From: Plumapathes pennacea
Lineage: Eukaryota; Cnidaria; Anthozoa; Antipatharia; Myriopathidae
NCBI GenBank assembly: GCA_964036295.1
Contig: OZ038471.1
Coordinates: 7,500,001-7,564,000, forward strand
Length of the DNA: 64,000 nt
Direction: 5' to 3'
Shown here piece after piece: positions 22,801-30,581 of this stretch. How positions within the stretch are numbered: position 1 is the first letter of the stretch; every line of letters begins with the position of its first letter. The notes below the pieces were generated by a model. It worked only from the letters and a program-made list of their open reading frames with translations. It did no database searches and was not told the DNA's origin. The position numbers and the translations under genes were made by a program.

Positions 22801-23334
22801 CGCGATGTTCAGTCTTGTTTGAATATGCTGTATAGCCTTGTCGTACTGCCCCATCTTCAAATAACAGACACCAAGGTTGCCATTAGCAACTCCTTCGCCT
22901 GCCTTGTCTCCATTCTGTGTCGCGATGTTCAGTCTTGTTTGATGATGCTGTATAGCCTTGTCGTACTGCCCCATCTTCCGATAACAGACACCAAGGTTGC
23001 CATTAGTAGCTCCTTCGCCTGCCTTGTCTCCAATCTGTGTAGCGATGTTCAGTCTTGTTTGATGATGCTGTATAGCCTTGTCGTACTGCCCCATCTTCGA
23101 ATAACAGACACCAAGGTTGCCATTAGCAACTCCTTCACCTGCCTTGTCTCCAATCTGTGTCGCGATGTTCAGTCTTGTTTGAATATGCTGTATAGCCTTG
23201 TCGTACTGCCCCATCTTCAAATAACAGACACCAAGGTTGCCATTAGCAACTCCTTCGCCTGCCTTGTCTCCATTCTGTGTCGCGATGTTCAGTCTTGTTT
23301 GATGATGCTGTATAGCCTTGTAGTACTGCCCCAT
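16897..23334 (-). CDS. Giant TPR-CHAT protein (TTC28-like), 39 near-identical TPRs plus caspase-like CHAT domain
   Basis: One uninterrupted 2145-residue frame. Residues 1-~1565 are 39 TPR units of exactly 40 residues, each with MGQYDKAIQHHQ, LNIATQIGDKAGEG and NGNLGVCY. Residues ~1570-1640 resemble the helical linker that follows TPRs in TTC28-type proteins (ENKRSRALADRLLAR). Residues ~1735-1850 are a Ser/Pro/acid-rich spacer containing two ~46-residue repeats. A CHAT domain runs from ~1860 to the end: LYKIVLGPAL, VVVPDGSLSFLPF, the catalytic His motif HVAAHGD (His2002), and the Cys motif VVLSCCHSG (Cys2050 aligning with the usual LSAC Cys). CHAT domains are caspase/separase-fold Cys proteases; TPR-CHAT pairs are known in animal TTC28 and in bacterial Csx29 of type III-E CRISPR. 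TPRs probably bind a ligand or scaffold that controls the protease; the substrate is unknown. The first ATG has a good context (AAG ATG G), but a damaged TPR lies directly upstream, so an upstream exon cannot be excluded. The spotless frame argues for function. Confidence 0.92.
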   Translation of the reverse strand: MGQYYKAIQHHQTRLNIATQNGDKAGEGVANGNLGVCYLKMGQYDKAIQHIQTRLNIATQIGDKAGEGVANGNLGVCYSKMGQYDKAIQHHQTRLNIATQIGDKAGEGATNGNLGVCYRKMGQYDKAIQHHQTRLNIATQNGDKAGEGVANGNLGVCYLKMGQYDKAIQHIQTRLNIATQIGDKAGEGVANGNLGVCYSKMGQYDKAIQHHQTRLNIATQIGDKAGEGVANGNLGVCYEKMGQYDKAIQHHQTTLNIATQIGDKAGEGVANGNLGVCYEKMGQYDKAIQHHQTTLNIATQIGDKAGEGATNGNLGVCYSKMGQYDKAIQHHQTRLNIATQIGDKAGEGVANGNLGVCYSKMGQYDKAIQHHQTRLNIATQIGDKAGEGVANGNLGVCYEKMGQYDKAIQHHQTRLNIATQIGDKAGEGATNGNLGVCYWKMGQYDKAIQHHQTRLNIATQIGDKAGEGVANGNLGVCYEKMGQYDKAIQHHQTRLNIATQIGDKAGEGVANGSLGVCYEKMGQYDKAIQHHQTTLNIATQIGDKAGEGVANGNLGVCYSKMGQYDKAIQHHQTRLNIATQIGDKAGEGATNGNLGVCYLKMGQYDKAIQHHQTRLNIATQIGDKAGEGVANGNLGVCYEKMGQYDKAIQHHQTRLNIATQIGDKAGEGVANGNLGVCYEKMGQYDKAIQHHQTRLNIATQIGDKEGEGVANGNLGACYWKMGQYDKAIQHHQTRLNIATQIGDKAGKGVANGNLGVCYWKMWQYDKAIQHHQTTLNIATQIGDKAGEGVANGNLGVCYSKMGQYDKAIQHHQTRLNIATQIGDKAGEGVANGNLGVCYWKMGQYDKAIQHHQTTLNIATQIGDKAGEGATNGNLGVCYSKMGQYDKAIQHHQTTLNIATQIGDKAGEGVANGNLGVCYSKMGQYDKAIQHHQTTLNIATQIGDKAGEGVANGNLGVCYEKMGQYDKAIQHHQTTLNIATQIGDKAGEGVANGNLGVCYEKMGQYDKAIQHHQTTLNIATQIGDKAGEGVANGNLGVCYEKMGQYDKAIQHHQTTLNIATQIGDKAGEGATNGNLGVCYWKMGQYDKAIQHHQTRLNIATQIGDKAGEGVANGNLGVCYEKMGQYDKAIQHHQTTLNIATQIGDKAGEGVANGNLGVCYEKMGQYDKAIQHHQTRLNIATQIGDKAGEGVANGNLGVCYWKMGQYDKAIQHHQTTLNIATQIGDKAGEGATNGNLGVCYWKMGQYDKAIQHHQTTLNIATQIGDKAGEGVANGNLGVCYWKMGQYDKAIQHHQTTLNIATQIGDKAGEGVANGNLGVCYWKMGQYDKAIQHHQTTLNIATQIGDKAGEGATNGNLGVCYWKMGQYDKAIQHHQTTLNIATQIGDKAGEGVANGNLGVCYEKMGQYDKAIQHHQTTLNIATQIGDKAGEGVANGNLGVCYEKMGQYDKAIQHHQTTLNIATQIGDKAGEGVANGNLGVCYEKMGQYDKAIQHHQTTLNIATQIGDKAGEGATNGNLGVCYSKMGQYDKAIQHHQTRLNIATQIGDKAGEGVANGNLGVCYEKMGQYDKAEICLGNSVSVHEELFHKTPKLDESKISILETFINTLSAFIEVLIYQGKTNEALLTAENKRSRALADRLLARHNPRCTEIPKADVLDFPALLTIVQALGTTVLYYALLGSNIYLWIIELNGDVTFRKRRVSEVLSQSTTHDVTKNFVSNLKGLHSLIRSSCRLQCEDRSLSFLYPEEMSKRSSNQTNPVMQSARMQADLSISPLQLPEDEHAQFSTNQSAASIEITQISGRKKPEKTQVKIPADLSVSLLDSPDDDHSLPPTEQNGATNKSSQISVENDAAKKQSEPGESNAIHPLQELYKIVLGPALQFVEKSQVVVVPDGSLSFLPFACLVDEKGCFVADNLQVRLVPSLTIAKMISEYPHEPQSQACPLIVGDPEVCKLEGVTDVPSRLPYANKEAHMIAKVLNVQPLTGEKATKEVVLQKLNDANLIHVAAHGDADRGEILLAPSPDIKKKSISKEDVMLTLSDLEQKRLRAQLVVLSCCHSGLGDVRAEGVVGIARAFLGAGARAVLVTLWAIDDEATLFFMEKFYGQLVGGKSACVALSRAMKAMRDSDKFNKIGYWAPFVLIGDDVTPFSVE
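18640..23334 (-). repeat. 120-bp coding tandem array, 39 units
   Basis: Units are almost identical at DNA level. Variation is concentrated at three places: the residue after GVCY (Glu 16, Trp 10, Ser 9, Leu 3, Arg 1 by my count), Arg/Thr before LNIATQ, and VANG versus ATNG. A three-unit block is itself duplicated: the variant base pattern GAATATGCTG recurs at 22822 and 23182, and CATTCTGTGT at 22912 and 23272, both 360 bases apart. Such homogeneity indicates recent unequal exchange or gene conversion. Because 120 is divisible by 3, an antisense frame is also open throughout; it is not a gene. Confidence 0.97.
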
Positions 23335-23454
23335 CTTCGAACGACAACACCAAGGTTGCCATTAGCAACTCCTTAGCCTGCCTTATCTCCAATCTGTGTC
23401 GCAATGTTCAGTGTTGTTTGATGATGCTGTATAGCCTTGTTGTACTGCCTTATA
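23335..23454 (-). pseudogene. Damaged 40th TPR unit at the 5' edge of the array
   Basis: The unit next to the gene start matches the 120-bp consensus but has a one-base deletion (ACGACAACACC for ATAACAGACACC). It also carries a nonsense change (minus-strand GGCTAAGGA for GGCGAAGGA), plus other changes. It therefore cannot continue the frame and marks the decaying end of the array. Repeat similarity stops at about 23450. Confidence 0.85.
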
Positions 23455-23612
23455 GAAATCTAAGAGAAATTACAGTTCAGTTCTGTTGCTTCTCTATTAC
23501 TTAAAAGATGTTTCCCTTTTCCACTTCTGAATAGTAAAGTCAAGTACCGTTTGGTATTTTAAAGGAGTTTAAACTAACACTACATTTGTATTTTGAAGTA
23601 CTTATAATAATT

Positions 23613-23800
23613 AAGAAATATATAGCGCGTCACCGTGTAATATAGCCTCATCTGAACACGCGGGAAGTTGGGAGAACACGAGAGTAGCGTAAGGAAATCA
23701 CGAGGCCGCCGAGTGCTTTCCGGCGCTACTCGAGTGTTCTCCCAACTTCCCCAGTGTTTAGATGAGGCTATATTACACAGAAACACGTTATATATTTCTT
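23613..23800. mobile_element. Foldback MITE, ~188 bp
   Basis: The left arm AAGAAATATATAGCGCGT, then GTGTAATATAGCCTCATCT, is mirrored on the right by AGATGAGGCTATATTACAC and ACGTTATATATTTCTT. The inner stem is GTTGGGAGAACAC/GTGTTCTCCCAAC and AGTAGCG/CGCTACT. The inner stem resembles that of 56976-57166 (GGGAGAGCACTCG), so the two may be one family. Non-coding. Confidence 0.88.
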
Positions 23801-23854
23801 TTATAAAATAATTAGTCAAGTAAAAACATCGCGTATCGCGTCAGCGTGTAATAT

Positions 23855-23978
23855 ACTCTCATCTAACACGGTTATTTAGCCAATCAGGGCGCGCGTAGTA
23901 TCATAGTTATTTTATAAACTCTCATCTAACACGGTTATTTAGCCAATCAGGGCGTGCGTAGTATCATAGTTATCTTAT
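23855..23978. repeat. Tandem duplication, 63-bp period
   Basis: ACTCTCATCTAACACGGTTA and the following TTTAGCCAATCAGGGCG-GCGTAGTATCATAGTTAT occur at 23855 and 23918. A fragment of the neighbouring foldback end (GTGTAATATACTCTCATCT) precedes the first copy. Confidence 0.9.
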
Positions 23979-24959
23979 GTTTTTTTTCATGTGAGATCAT
24001 GTCAGTGTTCAACAGTATATCTCGTTTGCGTTGCATATATTTACCTTTCTCCTCCTGACATTTTTTTGCTTTACTCAGTGTGATTTTCAGGTGTCTTTCT
24101 GTTCCCTTTATGGCTGTTACACTGCTCGACAGAATTATAACAAAAATGCACAAAATTAATAATTTGGGTTTTCAAGTGTGTTTATTATACTGTATGGTCA
24201 AGTTGACAGCTGTCACTCAGCAAACTTGAATTACAGCGAAGTGTCGGATTCTAGACACCGATAAATTTTGATATTCTTAAAAAATCCCTTCTTCAAAAGG
24301 CTTTGCTAAAAGTCACGATACGCGAGGCTTTCTCCCTGCAAGTGAAAAGTGCATCATGAAACACCTTGAAACAAGACCATGCGGAAAGTAGACTGTTTTC
24401 CTTTTCTTGCAGCTTGTCTCGCAATGTTCGTAGCATTGCAAGTTGCAAAGAGGGAAGTTTTTCAGTTTTTCTGGAACTTGTCTTGTAACGGCATTACGTT
24501 GCAAGTTGCAAGTTGCAAAAAAAAAAATAGGCACCTGTGAGGTGCATGTGTCTACTGCATTTTTTTCGTCTATTTTTTTTGTATATTAAATAAATGGCAT
24601 TTGCCACAGGCCACCCCTCTTGCACCACAAGATAATTTGTGACGTATTTCCATTAGCTTGAATCAGCTGGCCCGCTGCCAAAATGTCGCGTCGCACCTGT
24701 GTTTGCGCTAAACTGTTGTATGAGAAACGATTTTTTTCTGGGGAAACTGGGTAAATTTAAGAATAGGGAAAACGAACACACTTAATGCAGGAACAGAGGG
24801 AATTATGCCCAGACATTGAAGGCATTTCACAGATCAAAACGCGGATCAGCACAAAGAAGCACTTGCGTTACCTCAATTCCGAGAGCGTCGCGAGGCGAGG
24901 CTGAACTACGGGAGAAATATAGGTTCCCGGAGATGAAGGTGCTTAGCCATTGATAGGAA
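23979..24959. other. No gene seen
   Basis: Repetitive GTTGCAAGTTGCAA motifs occur at 24440-24520. The short reverse frames have no recognisable domain. Nothing else is supportable. Confidence 0.5.
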
Positions 24960-24966
24960 ATATGAC

Positions 24967-25416
24967 CACAGGCAGCCCACAAGGTGTTACTAAGTCACGC
25001 CTGATCGGTCAAGGTCTGATGACGTCATGGACGATCGGTTAATAAGGATTTGTATGAGGAGATTTTCAAATCACATTTTATGCGTGAAAATAAAACAATC
25101 TTTCTCCTAAAATTCGTCAGATAACATTACGAGTCCTTATTTACCGTTTAAGGTGACTTTCGAGGCAATTTGGCGCCGATTTAGCGATTTTTTTTGTGCT
25201 GCCTGTGTATGTACTGAAAAAAATTTCCACCTTAAACGGTAAATAAGGACTCGTAATGTTATCTGACGAATTTTAGGAGAAAGATTGTTTTATTTTCACG
25301 CATAAAATGTGATTTGAAAATCTCCTCATACAAATCCTTATTAACCGATCGGCCGTGACGTCATCAGACCTTGACCGATCAGGCGTGACTTAGTAACACC
25401 TTGTGGGCTGCCTGTG
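24967..25416. mobile_element. Foldback transposable element with 189-bp arms and 7-bp target duplication
   Basis: The arms 24967-25155 and 25228-25416 are inverted copies that I could match essentially base by base, with about two mismatches around the GATCGG block. Ends are CACAGGCAGCC/GGCTGCCTGTG. The loop is 72 bp and starts with ACTTTCGAGGC. ATATGAC flanks both sides (24960-24966 and 25417-25423), a perfect 7-bp duplication. There is no coding capacity, so it needs a transposase in trans. Near-identical arms suggest recent activity. A duplication of 7 bp with long arms does not clearly fit hAT (8 bp), Tc1 (2 bp) or Harbinger (3 bp); a MULE-like or other class is possible. Confidence 0.95.
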
Positions 25417-25423
25417 ATATGAC

Positions 25424-26232
25424 TATTCAGTTGCCATTGGCGGTTTTTGTAAACATTTCCTCCCACAGCCGTCCAAACAAAATTAGTAACGGCAAGCAGA
25501 AATAGGCTCAAGTATTAAAATATACATTTATTTTAACTCGTACGCGAATGACGAAATGGAAGATGGATGTGGGCACTACACAGATAGCCGAACATGATAC
25601 CGGGCATCATGTTGTAAAAGCATTCCAAGATGAGATAAGGCTATTAAGCTGTCTTACAGATACTTGAACATGCAGGCTTTTTTGCCTAACCCTTACATTT
25701 TGGCACGAAACATATTATACAGCGTTTTCGGCACACATATTTTCAAAAACTGTGATTTGAGACAAAATTAACAAGGGGCTTTAGTTTCCCCAAAAGGGGC
25801 TCGATGTTGTTCTGCGTATCAGCGTCAAGCGTCCGCAGCTTTCCCTCGGCAAGGCAACTCGTCGCTCCAACTCCGTATCGGTTCAGTTGACCCCAAGTTC
25901 AGTGATTCAAAACAGTGAAATAACCTTTCGTTTGATCGGTTTGACACATATTTCGAAAGGTGCGGCAAGTTATCCTTTGAAGCAATTCATATGAAATATT
26001 CACTAACCCGATCGATATGAAATATTCACTAACCCGATCGCCTCGCTGAAAACGCTGTGACCTCATGGGTTTCTCGTGATCACGAGCTTGTCACGAACCA
26101 GCCTTCGCCGCCCTGTCATTGTTTCTTCGACTAACAGCGAAGTTCGTGAAAAATCGGCAATCCAGCGGATCCTTTCATTGGTTCCGAATATTAACGCGCG
26201 ACCATTTATCGATTCTTACGTTACATTACATT
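25424..26232. other. No gene seen; one short duplication
   Basis: A short direct duplication (ATATGAAATATTCACTAACC) sits at about 25989-26036. I see no domain-bearing frame. Confidence 0.5.
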
Positions 26233-26486
26233 ACTAATACCCTGTTCACACCAACTAAACCTGTTTAATTAAACCAAGTTTACAAGACTGCGTTTTCTAA
26301 ATCCTGTTTTGATTTTGTGTTAATTACACAACATTTTACACCACCTCGCACAGGTTGTTTAGTTGGACTGGTTTTAGACCAGTTTAGTTTTGCCGTGCGT
26401 GCATTGCGAACGGCAGACCTAACTAAACAAGTTTTATTAAACACCTTTTAAACAGGTTTAAGCATTGGTGTGAACGAGGTATTAGT
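26233..26486. mobile_element. MITE, ACTAATACC-ended
   Basis: The ends ACTAATACC-CTGTTCACACCAA and TTGGTGTGAACGAGGTATTAGT are inverted. Subterminal TTTAAACAGG/CCTGTTTAATTAAAC and AACTAAAC motifs repeat inside. About 254 bp, non-coding. A TA target duplication is compatible (element starting ATACC) but cannot be proven from one copy. Confidence 0.82.
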
Positions 26487-29019
26487 CACGCTCGACGACA
26501 TAGTGTCTTCAGCTTCTTCGAAGCAGTAGACACAAAAAAGAAAAGAAAAGAAAGAAAAAGAAAAAATTGAGAAAAAATTGAGATAATTTCTCCTCATCAG
26601 TTGGTCAACCTGGGTCTGATTTTTTTTACCAAAAAACTATTCGGAAATTAGAAAAAAACTTAAGCATCTAATACGTAGTGAATGAAGGGAGTGCATGTAA
26701 AACAATATAAATTCGTATTTTGGATTCTTTTTTAAAACAAAATTGGAAAAGCACCAAATTTGAGAGATGAGTTGATGAACTTAGCAAAAGAGTTTAAATA
26801 TACATACCTCTTTTATGCACAAAGATTGGCTGATCCAAATTCCTGCACCTTTGCATCAAAAGGCTTGCGGAGCAACAATAATCGAAAGGATGGCACACTC
26901 AAGTTAAAATACACCTGCAAATAATTATTAAAAGACTGTGTTTTCTAAAGGAGCTGGTCTAAAGATAGTTGAATTGATAATTTGTGGCTTAATTTGAAAT
27001 TGCCACTTCTTACAGTACATGAATGTGGTATGCACCATAAGAGAAACATAGAGCCTTGACGGCAGACTCACAGATATTGAGATGGACACGTAATTTTAGG
27101 GAGCCGTCCTGCAGTCAGGTTTTCCCTTTCCTTCTATGTCAATGGACTTTGTTGAGGCTTTGTTAAACTTGGCGGCAGCTCAAAGCAAAATAGAACTGAT
27201 CTGACTTGACAAACATTCAGCCGTCCACCGCCATGGTGAGACACGTACTGACTTAGCAACCGCGCCAAAAAGCTAACACACCGAGTGAGTGAGTGAGTGA
27301 GTGAGCGACAGATTGTAGACACCAATGACTCCCAGATATGCTACGCATATCCGTGAGTCAAAAACACACTACAGCACACAGTGCATGCAAGGATTTCGTT
27401 TTATTCATCACATTTCTGATTAATGTCCCAGATGGTTGCAAAAATGACAATTACATAACAATATTATACAGGTATAGGTTAAGCTAATGTTTTATTTTTC
27501 AGATATTGTAAAACTGGTTGATTGTGTAGATAATAAAAGGTAATACACTATTGGCATGTCTAAAAGTGCAATTTGTGGTCTTTGAAAAATTTACGAGTGC
27601 TTATTTATTCCAAAATTGCAAGATTAATCATGTGATTATACTTGTTAATAACATGCATACAATAATTTACAATAATACAAGCCCCTTTGTTTTGTTTCAC
27701 TTTGCAAATACGCCCACTGTCGGCAATTTTTAATTTCAAATTTCTGCACTCTTAATTTCACATTTCTGCACTGTTTGGGATAAATTGACGTGCACTAAGC
27801 CAATCAGAATATAGAAATTACTGTATGCATGTTATTAATTCTGAAACCCTTGCAGCACTTATTGACAAGTAAGACATACTGGATATTTATTGGTAAATTA
27901 TAACTCAAAGTCCTGAAACTAGACACCCCTGAGCATCTAATATTCAAAATTTTCTGTTGGAGCACATGTCCCCAATTCCAGGCCTCCTAAATGTAAAGCA
28001 AAACATGCTGCATGTTCAGCTGTCAGGTTTTTTGTGTTTGTCCAGTAAGCACATGCCCTCTCCTACAAAATTTGTATTTTTCTAAAACTAAATCGAACTT
28101 CGTAGCCACAATTTTTTCCATGCTCATGCATGTGTACCTTTGCATAAATTCTGAAATTATTCTTCTATACTCACCAAGAGTCAGAGAATGAAAGGAGAGA
28201 CACTCGTTTTAGCAACTTCATTATTTTATTATATAAGACCAAATCCCCCTAGGGTAAAAAAAAAGTATGTGGGTGGCAAGCAAAATATGAATGATCAATA
28301 CCGAATGAGTGAAACTATGATTGAGCAACCTAAAATGAACTAAATGGCTAATAATTAACTGAGTGTAGATTGGGCCTGTGATTAAAGAAAAAATAAACTA
28401 TTCTGATCTCAGATCATATCACTACTGACTTAAGCTTCATAAACATCTAACAGAGATTAACTCAAGAAAATAGAGTTGAAGAATAGAGAATGGCAGTTGC
28501 CTGAGTGTATATGCACCACTTCAGTAACAAACGGAAAATATTACAGTGTTAGTGTCGTGATTGACTCGGACCTTATTACTCAAAGTATACCCCCCCCCTC
28601 CCCCCCCCCCCCCCCCCCCCCCCCCCAACTACCCGTGGTTTGGGGAAGCTCTGCACAAAAGGGGACCCCTTGGTACCCTCTAAGCAAGGTTAAGTTATAG
28701 AAAAACTATGCTTTCTTACATTATTTGAAAGGGTCGGCAAAAAGGTTTGGACTGAGGACAATTACCGTTGACTGAATCAAAACTGCAGCACGAATTAGGG
28801 TCAGATCAATGTGGACCGTCCTCAGCGTGAAGAAGAACAACAGTGACTAGACGTTTTTACTCACCTTATAAATATCAGTGAACTCCTGAGAATGAATCTC
28901 GTCGAGCCATCCAGTTCATGCACAGCCGGTCATCTCCGAGTGAACGATAACTTGACCACGAGGACGAACAGAACGTTTTATAAGTGAAAGCAAAACTTCC
29001 GTAGTGAACGCTTCCGGCT
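26487..29019. other. No gene seen; simple repeats
   Basis: It contains an AAAAG-rich tract at 26535-26575, a GTGA microsatellite at 27284-27304, and a C-tract at 28590-28626 (nine C, one T, twenty-seven C). Frames are short and AT-rich with no domain. Fragments such as 27551-27733 have no support as genes. Confidence 0.5.
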
Positions 29020-29360
29020 TGTGACACTCAGTCGAGGGGTTAGCACTCGTTCACACGCTTCAAAAGGAGGTTCATTAAATATTCCTGTTGAATCTCATTA
29101 GTGTGTCACCAACGTGTCACGCAGACTCCAAGTGCTCGGTCACGCTGCAATCGCACAGTAGGCTTGAGATGCTTTGATCCTTGTACTTGTCAGACGAGGT
29201 AATTCATCGTATATTTTTACATTTTTCAGTTGAGAAGAACAACGTTAGAGACGGATAACGATCGTTTCACGACAGACCTCCTTCTGAGTGTTGTGACTAA
29301 TGCCGAACTCGCCGCTAAGCACTCGTTCACACGCCTCACATGGAGGTCAAGGGATCCGGA
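29020..29360 (+). repeat. Inverted flanking repeat, left arm
   Basis: Two blocks, GTTAGCACTCGTTCACACGC with CTTCAAAAGGAGGTTCATT (29040-29080), and GAGTGTTGTGACTAATGCC with CGTTCACACGCCTCA (29285-29345), occur reversed at 33935-34265 in the same relative order. The pair brackets the Helitron-like ORF. Confidence 0.8.
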
Positions 29361-29648
29361 GTTTATACAATGACGAATTTCGTCGTTAATTTTATCCCCG
29401 AACGAAGTGAGGGAAATATTTACGACGCTAATGCAGCATAGTCGAATCATTTGAAGACTCCAAGCGCGTCGCCATCTCGAAATCTAATGTTCGTGTGTTT
29501 GTGTGTTTGTGTGTTTGTGCGATGCGACCTTTTTAGGCCAGGTGCCTAAGGCAATGTCCAAATAAGGCAATGACGTAATCATTATCGACTAGCGTCACAG
29601 AAAGATTTGAACGAAGCAACAATATTGTACATAACTGCGTTCACGAAA

Positions 29649-30581
29649 ATGAATTATTTGAAAACTAGAAAACTTGAAACAGAACGGTCTCGCGAAGCTC
29701 GTCTTCAAAAGAGAAGGGAACAGGCACGGGCAAGGCGAAATGGTGAAACGATCGAACAGCGCCAAATACGTCTAGAGAAAGGACGACAATCACGTGCCGA
29801 CGAAAAGACTCCACAAAGAGAACAACGCTTGAAAGCAAAACGGGAGCTTCGGAAAGAAAAGCGGTCCGCAGAAAAGACTCCACAAAGAGAACAACGCTTG
29901 AAAGCAAATCGGGAACTTCAGAAACAAAGGCGGGCCAAGCAGAGAACTCCGCAATGAGAATCCAATCGCCAGCGAGTAGCTTCTCGACGTGCCAGTGAAT
30001 CGTCTGAACAGAATATCCGCAGGCTTCAAGCTCAAAATGGAGCCAACACTCGACGCCGACAACAACGTGCTGCAGTTGTCGAAAGACGTCGCAGACAGAA
30101 ACAACAATATTTGCATAATCGTGGGTGGGCAAATCCAGAAACTTCTCCATTTAACGAACAAGAATGGGTGCGGGAAGAACTCACTGCCTTTCACCGCTTT
30201 GAGGAAAATCTCCGACACTTACGCTGCAAGGTATGCAAAGAAACATGGCCGATCACCAACCAAAGTATGTCCGAGCAGAACTACACTTGCACCAGGTGCA
30301 AGCGCGACAAAAAGACTTCGTGTCGATTGTTCTCGGCTGACAACGACATAGATCCTGGAACAGTGCCTGCAGAAGTACAGGACCTCACCGAAGTAGAGGA
30401 AATGTTGATCGCCAGAGCTTTCCCCATCATGTGTTACCGGAAACACGGCGGCCAGCGTGGGTACATAAGTCATGTCCTCAACTTGCCACAGGATGTTCAG
30501 GGATTTCTCACCACTCTTCCAGCCAATGTGAGTGATCTGCCCGTTTTTATCATCAGGAAGCAAGGGGCAGGTAAGAATTGA
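29649..30581 (+). pseudogene. Helitron-type N-terminal ORF (DUF6570-like), broken
   Basis: From the ATG at 29649 the frame encodes a highly basic, Arg/Gln-rich segment with EKTPQREQRLKA repeats. It is cut by one TGA at 29955-29957, exactly where a third TPQR repeat expects Arg. The same frame then continues to 30581: NRGWANPETSPFNEQEW, a CxxC...CxxC zinc-knuckle-like pair (CKVC, CTRC), then DPGTVPAEVQDLTEVEEM, LIARAFPIM, HGGQRGYISHVLNL, QDVQGFLTTLP and DLPVFIIRKQGA. That order is typical of the region before the replication-initiator domain in animal Helitrons. The Rep and helicase domains are absent. It ends at a donor-like GGGGCAG-GTAAGA. It is either a dead Helitron fragment or, less likely, a spliced host gene. 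Confidence 0.8.

Noticed and set aside
18739..23376. 1545-residue plus-strand open frame
   Set aside because: It is the antisense of the TPR array and stays open only because the 120-base period is a multiple of three; it has no independent domain.
29665..30218. Reverse-strand frames of 142 and 161 codons
   Set aside because: Antisense shadows of the Arg/Gln-rich Helitron-type ORF.
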